Below are positions 14,975-23,546 of a DNA stretch of 36,423 nt, in pieces (positions within the stretch are counted from its first letter, which is position 1; the number at the start of each line of letters is the position of its first letter). The stretch is from a virus: IMG/VR virus record IMGVR_UViG_3300046028_000547, positions 1 to 36,423 of that record. One strand, given 5' to 3'. The position numbers were made by a program, and so were the translations under genes. The notes beneath the pieces were generated by a model, which was not told the origin of the DNA, made no database searches, and worked only from the letters and a program-made list of their open reading frames with translations.

Positions 14975-16057
14975 ATGTCAGAAAAAATGTCAGCTAATCG
15001 CACTGTTAGCCCTAACGAAGCCAAAGCGGCTATTCGAAAGTGTATCAAAAAGCAACGCCCTGTGTTCATGTGGGGTCCCCCCGGTATTGGTAAATCCGAT
15101 ATTGTTAAACAAATTGGTAATGAGCAAGATCGTGAAGTTATTGACGTTCGATTGAGCTTGTGGGAACCTACCGACATTAAAGGTATTCCGTATTACAATT
15201 CTACGTCCAATACAATGACGTGGGCTCCTCCTGCAGAACTGCCCACTGATCCAGAGTCTACTGCAATCTTGTTCCTAGACGAGTTGAACTCTGCGGCTCC
15301 TGCTACACAGGCAGCGGCTTTCCAATTGGTGCTTAACCGCCGTGTTGGTACTTATCAACTACCAAAAGGTGTTAGCATTGTTGCCGCAGGTAACCGTGAA
15401 GGTGACAAAGGTGTAACTTATCGTATGCCTAGTCCGTTGGCTAATCGTTTCTTGCACGTTGAACTCCGTTGCGATTTTGATGACTGGCACCAGTGGGCTG
15501 TTACCAATCGTGTTCACGAACAAGTTGTGGGTTATTTGGGTTTTGCCAAACAAGACTTGTACGACTTTGATCCAAAGAGTTCTAGCAAGGCATTTGCTAC
15601 TCCACGTTCTTGGATGTTTGTCAGCGAGCTGTTGGAAGAAGATGACGTGCCAGATAACACGTTAACTGATTTGATTGCAGGTGCAGTCGGTGAAGGTCTT
15701 GCTGTTAAGTTTATGGCTCACCGTAAGGTAGCAAAGCAGATGCCTAAGCCAGAAGATATCCTGGCAGGCAAAATTAAGAAGTCAGAGATCAAAGAAATCT
15801 CAGCTATGTACTCTTTGACAATTAGTCTGTGCTACGAGCTTCAAGAAGCAGATCGTAAGAAAGCCAAGAATTGGGATTCTATGGCAGATAACTTCTTTGG
15901 CTTTATGATGGATAATTTCCCAACCGAACTAGTTGTTATGGGTGCAAAAGTTGCGTTGACTAACTACCAACTGCCATTTGATGCTTCTAAACTTGCTAAC
16001 TTTGACAAGTTTCACGACAAGTATGGTAAGTACATTATCCAAGCAATGGAAGGTTAA
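14975..16057 (+). CDS. MoxR-type AAA+ ATPase
   Basis: 360 residues. Walker A is GPPGIGKS (34-41), Walker B is ILFLDE (98-103), sensor-1 Asn140 lies in VAAGN, and the arginine finger is Arg158 in LANRF. The overall layout fits the MoxR family, which works with VWA-domain partners as a chaperone that activates or remodels protein complexes. The gene is framed by a perfect promoter and a Rho-independent terminator, so it is a monocistronic unit. The metallopeptidase/VWA protein follows with its own promoter and is the likely partner. The phage target is unknown. Confidence 0.9.
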   Translation: MSEKMSANRTVSPNEAKAAIRKCIKKQRPVFMWGPPGIGKSDIVKQIGNEQDREVIDVRLSLWEPTDIKGIPYYNSTSNTMTWAPPAELPTDPESTAILFLDELNSAAPATQAAAFQLVLNRRVGTYQLPKGVSIVAAGNREGDKGVTYRMPSPLANRFLHVELRCDFDDWHQWAVTNRVHEQVVGYLGFAKQDLYDFDPKSSSKAFATPRSWMFVSELLEEDDVPDNTLTDLIAGAVGEGLAVKFMAHRKVAKQMPKPEDILAGKIKKSEIKEISAMYSLTISLCYELQEADRKKAKNWDSMADNFFGFMMDNFPTELVVMGAKVALTNYQLPFDASKLANFDKFHDKYGKYIIQAMEG

Positions 16058-16061
16058 AATT

Positions 16062-16083
16062 GGACCCTGCGGGGTCCTTTTTT
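16062..16083 (+). terminator. Rho-independent terminator after the MoxR gene
   Basis: GGACCC (16062-16067), loop TGCG, GGGTCC (16072-16077), then a run of six T (16078-16083). The stem is a perfect six GC-rich base pairs, five bases after the stop codon. Confidence 0.9.
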
Positions 16084-16085
16084 AC

Positions 16086-16114
16086 TTGCTCTTTTGATAA
16101 ATTGAATGTATAAT
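16086..16114 (+). promoter_or_regulatory. Sigma70-type promoter for the metallopeptidase/VWA gene
   Basis: TTGCTC (16086-16091), 17-base spacer, TATAAT (16109-16114). It lies between the MoxR terminator and the ATG at 16140, which has AGGAG at 16130-16134. Confidence 0.65.
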
Positions 16115-16139
16115 AGTATTATCGCAACTAGGAGTTATC

Positions 16140-17399
16140 ATGGCAGTAATGAAAGCAGAAAAGCAAAAGAAACAAGATTGGACAGGCAAAGAATTTAATG
16201 CCTCCGAAAAAGCAAAGATTCTCGACAAGCTGATTACAGCTCGAGTTGGTCTATTGCTACGTCATCCATTCTTTGGCAATCTAGCCACTCGCCTTAAAAT
16301 GGTGGATGCCAGTGACTGGTGTCACACCCTGGCCACAGACGGTCGTAATTTTTATTTTAATTATGGGTTTGTAAACAAGCTCACTCCTAAAGACGCAGAG
16401 TTTGGTTTTGCACACGAAGTCCTACATAATGTATTTGATCACATGGGACGTCGTGATAGTCGAGACCCTATGCTTTCAAACATTGCCGCAGACTACGCTA
16501 CTAATCAAATTCTCAAAGATGAACGCATTGGTACAGTGCCCAGCTTTATAAAAATCTTTCAAGACGACAAATATCGTGGCATGAGCTATGAGCAAATTTA
16601 TGATGACATCTACGAAAAAGCAGAAAAGATTGACATCGGTTCGTTAGGTGAATTGTTAGACGAGCACCTAGACGGTGAAGGTGATGATGGCGACGAAGGT
16701 GAAGACGGAGACAAGGAAGGCAAGGGCAAAGGTCGCCCTAAGTTGACCGCAGAAGAAAAGAAACAGATCCGTGATGAGATCAAAGAAGCCATGGTAGCGG
16801 CTGCTCAGAGTGCCGGAGCAGGTCGTGTTCCAGCAGGTGTTCAGCGTATGATCAAAGACTTCACTGAGCCTAAAATGGACTGGCGTCAACTGTTGCGTAT
16901 GAATATCCAAAGCATTCTTAAAAGCAATTACAGCTTTAGCCGCCCTAACCGCAAGTCGCAACATAGCGGTGCTATTTTGCCAGGTATGACTAATGATGAA
17001 ACTATTGACGTTTCTATTGCCATTGACATGTCGGGTAGTATTTCAGATACTATGGCCAAGGACTTCTTGTCAGAAGTTAAAGGCATCATGGACGAGTATG
17101 TAGACTTTAAATTGGATTTGTGGTGTTTTGATACTGAAGTATACAATTATGTACAATTTACAGGCGACACCGCAGATGAGATTATGAGCTACGAATGCAA
17201 AGGTGGTGGCGGTACTGACTTTGATGTAAACTATAATTTTATGAAAAATCAAGGAATTGAGCCAAAAAAATTCATTATGTTTACAGACGGTTATCCTTGT
17301 GGTAGCTGGGGTGATGAAGAATACTGCGACTCATTGTTTATTGTACATGGCAACGAAACCATAGTTTCTCCATTCGGTCAGACTGCCTATTATAAATAA
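16140..17399 (+). CDS. Putative metallopeptidase with VWA-like domain (partner of MoxR)
   Basis: 419 residues. The N-terminal domain has a zinc-type HEVLH at 92-96 with another histidine at 101, as in the DUF2201-type putative metallopeptidases. A very acidic, glycine-rich linker (about 178-198) separates it from a basic helical part and a C-terminal VWA-like domain. The metal-ion adhesion site is complete: DMSGS (296-300), Thr359 (GGGTD) and Asp383 (FTDG). MoxR ATPases typically pair with such proteins, so the two probably form one remodelling machine. The peptidase-like site could be active or just structural. The gene has its own promoter. Confidence 0.85.
   Translation: MAVMKAEKQKKQDWTGKEFNASEKAKILDKLITARVGLLLRHPFFGNLATRLKMVDASDWCHTLATDGRNFYFNYGFVNKLTPKDAEFGFAHEVLHNVFDHMGRRDSRDPMLSNIAADYATNQILKDERIGTVPSFIKIFQDDKYRGMSYEQIYDDIYEKAEKIDIGSLGELLDEHLDGEGDDGDEGEDGDKEGKGKGRPKLTAEEKKQIRDEIKEAMVAAAQSAGAGRVPAGVQRMIKDFTEPKMDWRQLLRMNIQSILKSNYSFSRPNRKSQHSGAILPGMTNDETIDVSIAIDMSGSISDTMAKDFLSEVKGIMDEYVDFKLDLWCFDTEVYNYVQFTGDTADEIMSYECKGGGGTDFDVNYNFMKNQGIEPKKFIMFTDGYPCGSWGDEEYCDSLFIVHGNETIVSPFGQTAYYK
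17391..17398 (+). promoter_or_regulatory. T4-type late promoter motif (weak call)
   Basis: TATAAATA is the exact T4 late -10 element. It overlaps the last codons of the metallopeptidase/VWA gene and lies 14 bases before the next ATG (17412). The predicted start would leave a very short leader, so it may be a chance match in AT-rich DNA. Confidence 0.25.
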
Positions 17400-17411
17400 A
17401 GTAGGTACATA

Positions 17412-17705
17412 ATGTCGCTAAATAGAGGGACAGTTAATGCGTTAAGTGTTTTGGGATTTAGGAAGCTATCCTTTATTCCAGAACATTTTGCTAGACTCTC
17501 TATAGATCATAGGATAGATGTTAAGTCCGTAGAACATTGGATTGAATATAATCTTAACAGCAGATATTCAATTTGTAGTAACTATGGATTGGACCATGCT
17601 AGAAAGATTATTGAAATTACAGAAATCGGTCTAGAGGACGCCAAGGAACTAACTATGCTATCATTAGGGTGTCAACATTTACATAAAAAAAAGGAATTAT
17701 TTTAA
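17412..17705 (+). CDS. Hypothetical protein
   Basis: 97 residues, with no recognised family. It looks helical (ALSVLGFRKLSFIPEHFARL and ARKIIEITEIGLEDAKEL) with two cysteines. It starts after GTAGGTAC and ends one base before the next gene, within a run of four tightly spaced genes leading to thyA. Confidence 0.55.
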   Translation: MSLNRGTVNALSVLGFRKLSFIPEHFARLSIDHRIDVKSVEHWIEYNLNSRYSICSNYGLDHARKIIEITEIGLEDAKELTMLSLGCQHLHKKKELF

Positions 17706-17706
17706 A

Positions 17707-17955
17707 ATGGAAAATCAAGAACAAGCACAAATGGAAACTCAACCAGTTGGCGGAGAAGCTCCGGCAGCTGAGCCTACTCCTGAGTTAACAATTACAGATT
17801 TAATCAACATCAGAGCAGTGGTAGATGTTGCAGTTCGTCGTGGAGCATTTGGGGCCACTGAAGCGTCAGCAGTTGGGGCAGCTTTTGACAAGTTGAATAC
17901 GTTCTTAAATGCTGTTGCACCAGCAAAAACTGAAGAACAACCACCAGCACAATAA
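17707..17955 (+). CDS. Small acidic conserved phage protein
   Basis: 82 residues. Low-complexity Glu/Pro/Ala-rich ends flank a conserved-looking helical core LTITDLINIRAVVDVAVRRG followed by FGATEASAVGAAFDKLNTFL. I recall similar small proteins in T4-like aquatic phages, without a known function. The ribosome-binding site AAGGA lies about 11 bases before the ATG. Confidence 0.6.
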   Translation: MENQEQAQMETQPVGGEAPAAEPTPELTITDLINIRAVVDVAVRRGAFGATEASAVGAAFDKLNTFLNAVAPAKTEEQPPAQ

Positions 17956-17967
17956 AAGGAGAAGCAC

Positions 17968-18576
17968 ATGAAACATGTGGGAAAAATGAAAAACAACTCT
18001 GCTAGAGTTGCAGTGGCATATAGAACAATACCAGGTGATTCGGCAAGCGCCTTAGTTATCGGTACTTCTGGTCTACCAGATGCATATCACGATTCGTTGA
18101 TGTCATTGATTGAAAGCGAAACCGGACAACAAGCTAATGAATTAGCTGATGTATTAGCAACACGTAGATTTCCAGACGGTGGAGTAATGCTCCAATGGCT
18201 ACATGCAGGAGGTCACTTGAAAAAAGTCCCTACTACTCTTGTGCTAATGACTCCAAACAAGCAAACAATAATTCCGCTTAACGAACTTAATGTTGTTATT
18301 GCAGAACAAAAAGGAGTTGCTGTTGACGAACTAGCAGTTACTGAAGATGGTAAACCTGCTACAAAGAAAGAATTAGCTGCCTCTAAAAAGAACAAAGAAG
18401 AAATCATTATTACTAGCGAAGTTGACGAAAACGTTAGTAGCAAAGCAATGACTCCTACTGATATGCGGTCAAGGGCAGACAAACTCTTTAAAGAAGCACA
18501 GGCTCTACGCAAGCAGGCGGATGCAGTTGATCCACCTAAGAGCAAGAAAAAAGAAGCAGTAGTAGACGTTGAATGA
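17968..18576 (+). CDS. Conserved phage hypothetical protein with a charged tail
   Basis: 202 residues. A globular N-terminal domain (to about residue 110) contains RVAVAYRTIPGDSASALVIG, YHDSLMSLIESETGQQANEL and ATRRFPDGGVMLQWLHAGGH. The C-terminal half is Lys/Glu-rich, probably coiled-coil or disordered. The start at 17968 is supported by AGGAG seven bases upstream. The stop overlaps the thyA start. The function is unknown; its placement before thyA suggests co-expression with nucleotide metabolism. Confidence 0.65.
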   Translation: MKHVGKMKNNSARVAVAYRTIPGDSASALVIGTSGLPDAYHDSLMSLIESETGQQANELADVLATRRFPDGGVMLQWLHAGGHLKKVPTTLVLMTPNKQTIIPLNELNVVIAEQKGVAVDELAVTEDGKPATKKELAASKKNKEEIIITSEVDENVSSKAMTPTDMRSRADKLFKEAQALRKQADAVDPPKSKKKEAVVDVE

Positions 18577-19457
18577 TGCATCCAGACAAGGTCTACCTCG
18601 ATGCTCTAAAGAATATTTTAGAGAACGGTGAAGACCGTCCAGATCGAACCGGAGTCGGTACACGTAGTATTTTTGGTCTTCAAATGCGCTTTAATTTGGA
18701 AGACGGCTTTCCTGCTATCACTACAAAAAAGTTAGCATGGAAAGCTGTTGTATCTGAATTACTTTGGTTTATTGAAGGCAGTGGTGATGAATATCGACTA
18801 CGTGAGATTCTACACGGTGATCGTTATTCTCAAAAAAGAACTATCTGGACTGATAATGCAGAAGCAGACTATTGGGTTAAACGTAAGCTACAGAGACACC
18901 CTGGCGATCTAGGTCGTGTTTACGGTGTACAATGGCGGAGGTGGCGTAAGCCGTTGATTCGTATCAACAAAGTTGTCTTACAGAATCATGATCAGTTGTT
19001 AGAGTTAATTGATGGTATTAAGTCCGATCCATACAGCCGTAGACATATTATTACAGCATGGAATCCAGGAGAGCTAGACATTATGGCATTGCCGCCATGT
19101 CACATGATGGCACAGTTTTATGTTAACAACGGTAAACTAAGTTGTCAGATGTATCAGCGTTCAGCAGATATGTTTCTCGGAGTGCCATTTAACATTGCCA
19201 GCTATGCATTGTTTACACATATGATAGCACAGGTATGTAACCTAGAAGTTAGTGAATTAATTATTACCTTAGGTGATGCTCATATCTATAACAATCATTT
19301 TGAACAAGTTAAAGAACAACTCAAACGTGATCCAAAACCATTGGCTACGTTAGAATTAAATTCAGAAATTTCTGTTATTACAGAGTTCGATATGGAAGAT
19401 ATCGAGTTAGTTGGCTATGAAAGCCACGAAGCTATTAAAGCCCCAATGGCTCGTTAA
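18573..19457 (+). CDS. thyA: Thymidylate synthase (ThyA)
   Basis: 294 residues. It methylates dUMP to dTMP with methylenetetrahydrofolate. Signatures are complete: DRTGVGTRSIFG, the phosphate-binding SRRHIITAWNP (155-165), catalytic Cys176 in LPPCHMMAQFYV, and QRSADMFLGVPFNIASYALF with Asn207. That Asn marks a dUMP enzyme; dCMP hydroxymethylases have Asp there. So this gene gives no sign of hydroxymethylcytosine DNA. Two ATGs (18573 and 18576) overlap the upstream stop. The 3' end overlaps the convergent fibre gene by four bases. Confidence 0.97.
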   Translation: MMHPDKVYLDALKNILENGEDRPDRTGVGTRSIFGLQMRFNLEDGFPAITTKKLAWKAVVSELLWFIEGSGDEYRLREILHGDRYSQKRTIWTDNAEADYWVKRKLQRHPGDLGRVYGVQWRRWRKPLIRINKVVLQNHDQLLELIDGIKSDPYSRRHIITAWNPGELDIMALPPCHMMAQFYVNNGKLSCQMYQRSADMFLGVPFNIASYALFTHMIAQVCNLEVSELIITLGDAHIYNNHFEQVKEQLKRDPKPLATLELNSEISVITEFDMEDIELVGYESHEAIKAPMAR

Positions 19458-20725
19458 ACTACCAATACTTCAATAACCCCAAAGCCCTCGGATTGCGATC
19501 CCAGGGCTTTTCCTATTATTGTTCCAGCATTTGGGCGAGTTGCAGATCCGGCATATCCTGGATAGGTACTTGTTACTAACAGGTCACCCTTGTTAATAGA
19601 CCCTACAACTTTGCAAGGAACTCGGCCTTTTAAGGCAATATAGGGGTGAGTTTCGTCGGTTCCTGCCTCAGAATTCATCATATAGGCTGGGTTTCTAGAC
19701 ACTATACCCGCTACCCTTGTATCAGCATAAACTGCGGTTGTTGTAACTTCTTTTTCGCCACCTATAATTAAAATGGTGCCGGGTTCATAGACTGCATCGG
19801 CTTCGTAACGCTCTGCTAAATCTGCATAACGTGCGGCACTAGCAATTGTGTATAAAACTCGATCAGCCGGATTATAAGTAATGCCACTAGATTTGTATGC
19901 TAGATTAGTAGTGGTATTAATAAACGGTACCCACATTCTTAAATTAGTACCTGTAGTTTCGGCACTAATACCGGCGGCAGAGTCGGCAACATTGGCATGC
20001 AAAGCATTTAACGATTCGGCAGCAGTTCCCCAAAAATAGCTACTTGTGGTTAGTCCGGTAACTGCACTTCTAGATGATCCTGTAATTGGATCTGCACCTT
20101 GCAAGGTAATACCTTTTACAATTTTTGTAAAGGTTGATGTTCTCGAAGCATAAGCAGGAGGAGTGGTATAAGCATCGGACATATCATATGTCTCAGCTGA
20201 CACAATAGCAACAACTTCATCGCTGGTGCCTAACACTGCTTTAATGTTAAAAACTGGAAGATCTGGAACTAGAGCGTTATATTCAAAATCTCCGCGCCAT
20301 TTAGCTTTTATATTTGCACCTATCTCAGGTCCAATGGTAATGTATTCAGAACCACTCCAAATGTTTAGTTGACCGTTTACTAAATCATACCAAAACTGTC
20401 CTTGATCAGCATCTGTCGGGGCAGTATCACCAGCGTTCAATTTTGACAACGATTTAAATTTAGCTGCTACAGTTCCGCTAGCTTCTGCATAACAGACATT
20501 TAATGAATTATTAGATGTGTTATACCACAATTGCCCTAATATAGGACTAGCAGGTGGAGTGCTGTTTGAAAAATTTTCTAATAATTTTAAAACATTCTCA
20601 TTTTGTATCTCACCGTATCCGGCATAATTTCTACCTACAAATGTTAAATCAGTAGTTTGATCAACTGATGCGTCTTGAACTATTGTAAGCTGTTGTCCGT
20701 TTGTTTTGTTTATAATATACGGCAT
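19454..20725 (-). CDS. Tail fibre-like structural protein (paralogue 1)
   Basis: 423 residues. The N-terminal module (about 1-135) is shared with the two genes to its right: a VGRNYAGYGE block, LLENFSNSTPP, GQLWYN, then a second GQFWYD ending in ITIGPEI. The remainder is Ser/Thr/Ala-rich beta structure with PADRVLYT and ILIIGGEKEV, ending in GKALGSQSEGFGVIEVLVV, which resembles the closing domain of phage tail proteins. It is probably a virion fibre or baseplate-attached protein. An AAGGA ribosome-binding site lies upstream. A terminator-like hairpin lies inside its last codons (19481-19511). Confidence 0.7.
   Translation of the reverse strand: MPYIINKTNGQQLTIVQDASVDQTTDLTFVGRNYAGYGEIQNENVLKLLENFSNSTPPASPILGQLWYNTSNNSLNVCYAEASGTVAAKFKSLSKLNAGDTAPTDADQGQFWYDLVNGQLNIWSGSEYITIGPEIGANIKAKWRGDFEYNALVPDLPVFNIKAVLGTSDEVVAIVSAETYDMSDAYTTPPAYASRTSTFTKIVKGITLQGADPITGSSRSAVTGLTTSSYFWGTAAESLNALHANVADSAAGISAETTGTNLRMWVPFINTTTNLAYKSSGITYNPADRVLYTIASAARYADLAERYEADAVYEPGTILIIGGEKEVTTTAVYADTRVAGIVSRNPAYMMNSEAGTDETHPYIALKGRVPCKVVGSINKGDLLVTSTYPGYAGSATRPNAGTIIGKALGSQSEGFGVIEVLVV
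19481..19511. terminator. Possible bidirectional terminator inside a coding end
   Basis: AAAGCCCT (19481-19488) pairs with AGGGCTTT (19503-19510), and GGAT/ATCC extend the stem inside a single C-C mismatch around the loop TGCG. The plus strand ends in TTTT. The hairpin lies 24 bases past the thyA stop and overlaps the final codons of the convergent fibre gene, so it may end transcription from both sides. Confidence 0.6.
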
Positions 20726-20726
20726 T

Positions 20727-21776
20727 TTAATATCCTTGGAGAACTATGTTAGTATTAGTTGCAGTAGTCCATAGCCAACTTACTGCTGGTCCTATTGTTG
20801 CAGTAGTTGTAGATGTCCACGTGTAAGCGTAACTTTCTTTTGGTTCCCATCTCTTAGGACCATATATTGCTTGTAGCTCAAATTTTCGTACAGAGGTAAC
20901 AGTATTATTAACACATAAAACAGATACTTCAGATCCATTTAAATATGTAGATGTTGAAAACATCTTTCCTAAATCGTGTGCAATAGCAAAATTAGTAGAA
21001 GTATATATTCCATAATTTGTATTTGTAAACCCAAACGTTGAGGTTGCAGTAAACTGACCATATGGTGTTATATTATAGTAGGCTGTTAGATCTACGTTAG
21101 GATGATCTTTAACATTCCAACCATTAATATACAAATTTCCCAAGACTTCTAAATTTTGAAGTAACGTAACTCCTGCAACAATTGAAGAAGTAGTTCCGGC
21201 GCGGGGTGTACCTGCTAGATATATTGTAGAAGACGACGGAGTCATATTAAATTGCTCTTCTGCAATCAATCCTGCATATCTTCCATATGAATTTATTAAA
21301 CTAACATTGACTGGATTTGGCGAAGTGCCATTCCTAATAGGTCCAGGTGGAGGTAATATTCCAAATGTCCCTAATAGTCCAGAAGTGGCGGGTCCTACTA
21401 AATTGTAACTGTCACCATCCCATACTTTTAATTGGCTGTTAACTGTGTCATACCAAAAGTCGCCTGTACTTGTTGTTATAGGGGCAGTGCCGCTGACATG
21501 AGAACCATATGTTGGTTGGAAAGAACTACCATCATACACCGTAAGTCGTTTAGTAGTTTTATTAAACCACAGTTGTCCAGTCTGAGGAGTCCTAGGTTGT
21601 TCAGTTCCGGGACTTGCAAAACTAGTTAACAATCTAACTAGGTTGTTATTGTAATATTCGCCGTAGTTATTAACGTTCTTACCTATCAAATCTAGGCTGG
21701 TAGAATAACTATCAATATCACCTACTGCAATAGTCGATAGGACTGTTCCGTTATTGTTATATATTGTGTAGGCCAT
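20727..21776 (-). CDS. Tail fibre-like structural protein (paralogue 2)
   Basis: 349 residues. It carries the same N-terminal module as its neighbours: LDLIGKNVNNYGE, LLTSFASP, GQLWFN, VYDGSSF, GDFWYD and LVGPAT at about residue 135. The second half is unrelated in sequence, Ser/Thr/Tyr-rich and beta-like (ILPPGPIRNG, GRYAGLIAEEQFN). It is likely a virion fibre with an exchangeable distal part. It is separated from its neighbours by one or two bases. Confidence 0.7.
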   Translation of the reverse strand: MAYTIYNNNGTVLSTIAVGDIDSYSTSLDLIGKNVNNYGEYYNNNLVRLLTSFASPGTEQPRTPQTGQLWFNKTTKRLTVYDGSSFQPTYGSHVSGTAPITTSTGDFWYDTVNSQLKVWDGDSYNLVGPATSGLLGTFGILPPPGPIRNGTSPNPVNVSLINSYGRYAGLIAEEQFNMTPSSSTIYLAGTPRAGTTSSIVAGVTLLQNLEVLGNLYINGWNVKDHPNVDLTAYYNITPYGQFTATSTFGFTNTNYGIYTSTNFAIAHDLGKMFSTSTYLNGSEVSVLCVNNTVTSVRKFELQAIYGPKRWEPKESYAYTWTSTTTATIGPAVSWLWTTATNTNIVLQGY

Positions 21777-21777
21777 T

Positions 21778-23544
21778 TTATGTCTTTATGTGATAATATA
21801 TAGGATGTCCGTTTGTTCCGGACAACGTAGCGGTTGTTAAATTAGGAACCCTAAAGAATCCAGCAGTAACCGTAGTTCCTGTACCGTACTTGTCTCCAAT
21901 TAACCCATACAAGCTAGTATAATTAGAAGCAGTATGTTGTGCGCCGTTACAATACAACCAATCATTATATGGTCCAGGACTTACATAACCTATAATCATA
22001 CCAGTTGATATTAATCCTGGATATACATCTGCTAAGAAATTACTCTTTGAAATGCTCTGAATTTCACTGACAGAAGTTGCGGTATTTAACACCATTAGTG
22101 TTTGAGTAGCAGATGTAGTTGATGTAGTTCCACCAACTGGGTTACTAATTGCTGATCGAGTTAATGTTGTAGTAAATGTTACATTAGCATCACCATTAAA
22201 TAATACAGCAGTTGACGTTGAATGTCCACTTACTCGAAATGTTCTTGAAGTCTCTAAAGAAGTAGCAGTGGTAACACTACCAAAAATTCTAACAAAAGTT
22301 GTAGAACTACCAATATTTTTTACATAAACACTTTCAAACGGTTTGGCAGCTGACCCTAAATTAGTTGTAGAATTAACAGGGATAACATTACCAACAGTTA
22401 ACGACGATGCTGTTGATATTTCAGTAAGTCCTTGTACATTTAAATTACCAGCTATGTGTGTATGTCCGGCAATTGATACTGCTCCGCCTACTGTAAGACT
22501 AGTAGTTGCAGTGTTGGTTGCAGTTATAGTTATATTTTCTGCAAATGTTCCTTTACCATTAACAGTCAGTGCAATATTTGCAACCGGTGTAGTATTAATA
22601 GCAACAGTACCCTTATCACCGTCAAATTTTATATAAGAATTATCAGTAACTCCAACTTTTAAAGTGCCAGCGGCAAACCCGTATTCAATCAATCCTACAT
22701 TTGTTCCAGTAGATGTGCCAATTTTTATTTCTTTATTAGTTTGGTTAGGTCGTCTAACAAACAGTCCTAATGAAGATTCAACAATTAAAGACCCTGCATG
22801 TGTTTGACGCTGAGAAGCAGGCACAGTATTTTTCATTACTTCACTAGCCTGTACGTAAACTCCGCTGGTAATTTCTAATGCTTTAGCTCTATCTGCTAGA
22901 CCGTTGTACTTGGCAGCGACTCTAGTGGTAAGATTAATACCCGGATTTAAGGTAGCAAAGCCATCAATGACTGTTCTAGGCGTAAATGTACTATATGCTA
23001 TGATTTCAACAACTTTTCCATTTACCCAATTTAAAATTACAGGATGTGTTGCACCTGTATTACTTACTAAATCGACAGATTCTGTACCTGTTTTAGTATC
23101 ACTAGTAGATACACTGGGTCCTACTAATGTCCAAGAATTACTATATCTAATTTTAACTTGGGTATTTCCAGTATCTACCCAAATATCACCGTCAATTAAA
23201 TTTTGACTGTACTCAATACTAGGATCATTAGCTTGTTGATAAATGCCGTTTGCACTGGGCCAACGAGCACTTGTTATTGCCCCATTGCTAATTCTTAATA
23301 TTTTACGTCCTGGGTTACTAGTATCATACCATAACTGCCCTTCAATTGGATTTAATGGAGGATTAGGACTGGCAAAGTTTTCTAATAACTTTAAAAAATC
23401 TTGAGCAATAGTTTCACCGTAGGCAACATACCCCGGACCTACTAGATCTAAGCTGGTACTATAATTATTTTTAGTAGATCCACTAATAACAACTGTGGTT
23501 GTTTTACTAGGATCTGAAAAATTTAGTGTATATTGTGTCGCCAT
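21778..23544 (-). CDS. Tail fibre protein with phage tail-collar domain (paralogue 3)
   Basis: 588 residues. The N-terminal module is shared (LDLVGPGYVAYGE, LLENFASPNPP, GQLWYD, GDIWVD, LVGPSVS). A long Thr/Ser-rich beta region follows. The C-terminal part has a tail-collar domain: GMIIGYVSPGPYNDWLYCNG, then YTSLYGLIGDKYGTG and FFRVPNL, as in T4 gp12 short tail fibres and similar adhesins. It probably contacts the host surface. The start is supported by a GGAAAC ribosome-binding site. It is followed two bases later by paralogue 2. Confidence 0.85.
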   Translation of the reverse strand: MATQYTLNFSDPSKTTTVVISGSTKNNYSTSLDLVGPGYVAYGETIAQDFLKLLENFASPNPPLNPIEGQLWYDTSNPGRKILRISNGAITSARWPSANGIYQQANDPSIEYSQNLIDGDIWVDTGNTQVKIRYSNSWTLVGPSVSTSDTKTGTESVDLVSNTGATHPVILNWVNGKVVEIIAYSTFTPRTVIDGFATLNPGINLTTRVAAKYNGLADRAKALEITSGVYVQASEVMKNTVPASQRQTHAGSLIVESSLGLFVRRPNQTNKEIKIGTSTGTNVGLIEYGFAAGTLKVGVTDNSYIKFDGDKGTVAINTTPVANIALTVNGKGTFAENITITATNTATTSLTVGGAVSIAGHTHIAGNLNVQGLTEISTASSLTVGNVIPVNSTTNLGSAAKPFESVYVKNIGSSTTFVRIFGSVTTATSLETSRTFRVSGHSTSTAVLFNGDANVTFTTTLTRSAISNPVGGTTSTTSATQTLMVLNTATSVSEIQSISKSNFLADVYPGLISTGMIIGYVSPGPYNDWLYCNGAQHTASNYTSLYGLIGDKYGTGTTVTAGFFRVPNLTTATLSGTNGHPIYYHIKT

Positions 23545-23546
23545 GA

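Noticed and set aside
16610-16792. Minus-strand Ser/Pro-rich ORF opposite the VWA gene
   Set aside because: It is the antisense shadow of the acidic GDDGDEGEDG linker and has no start signals.
17391-17398. Treating the TATAAATA match as proof of a T4-type late promoter
   Set aside because: It falls inside the last codons of a gene and would give a very short leader. The match is kept only as a weak feature.
18573-19457. dCMP hydroxymethylase instead of thymidylate synthase
   Set aside because: Asn207 in the FNIASYALF block is the dUMP-type residue; hydroxymethylases have Asp there.
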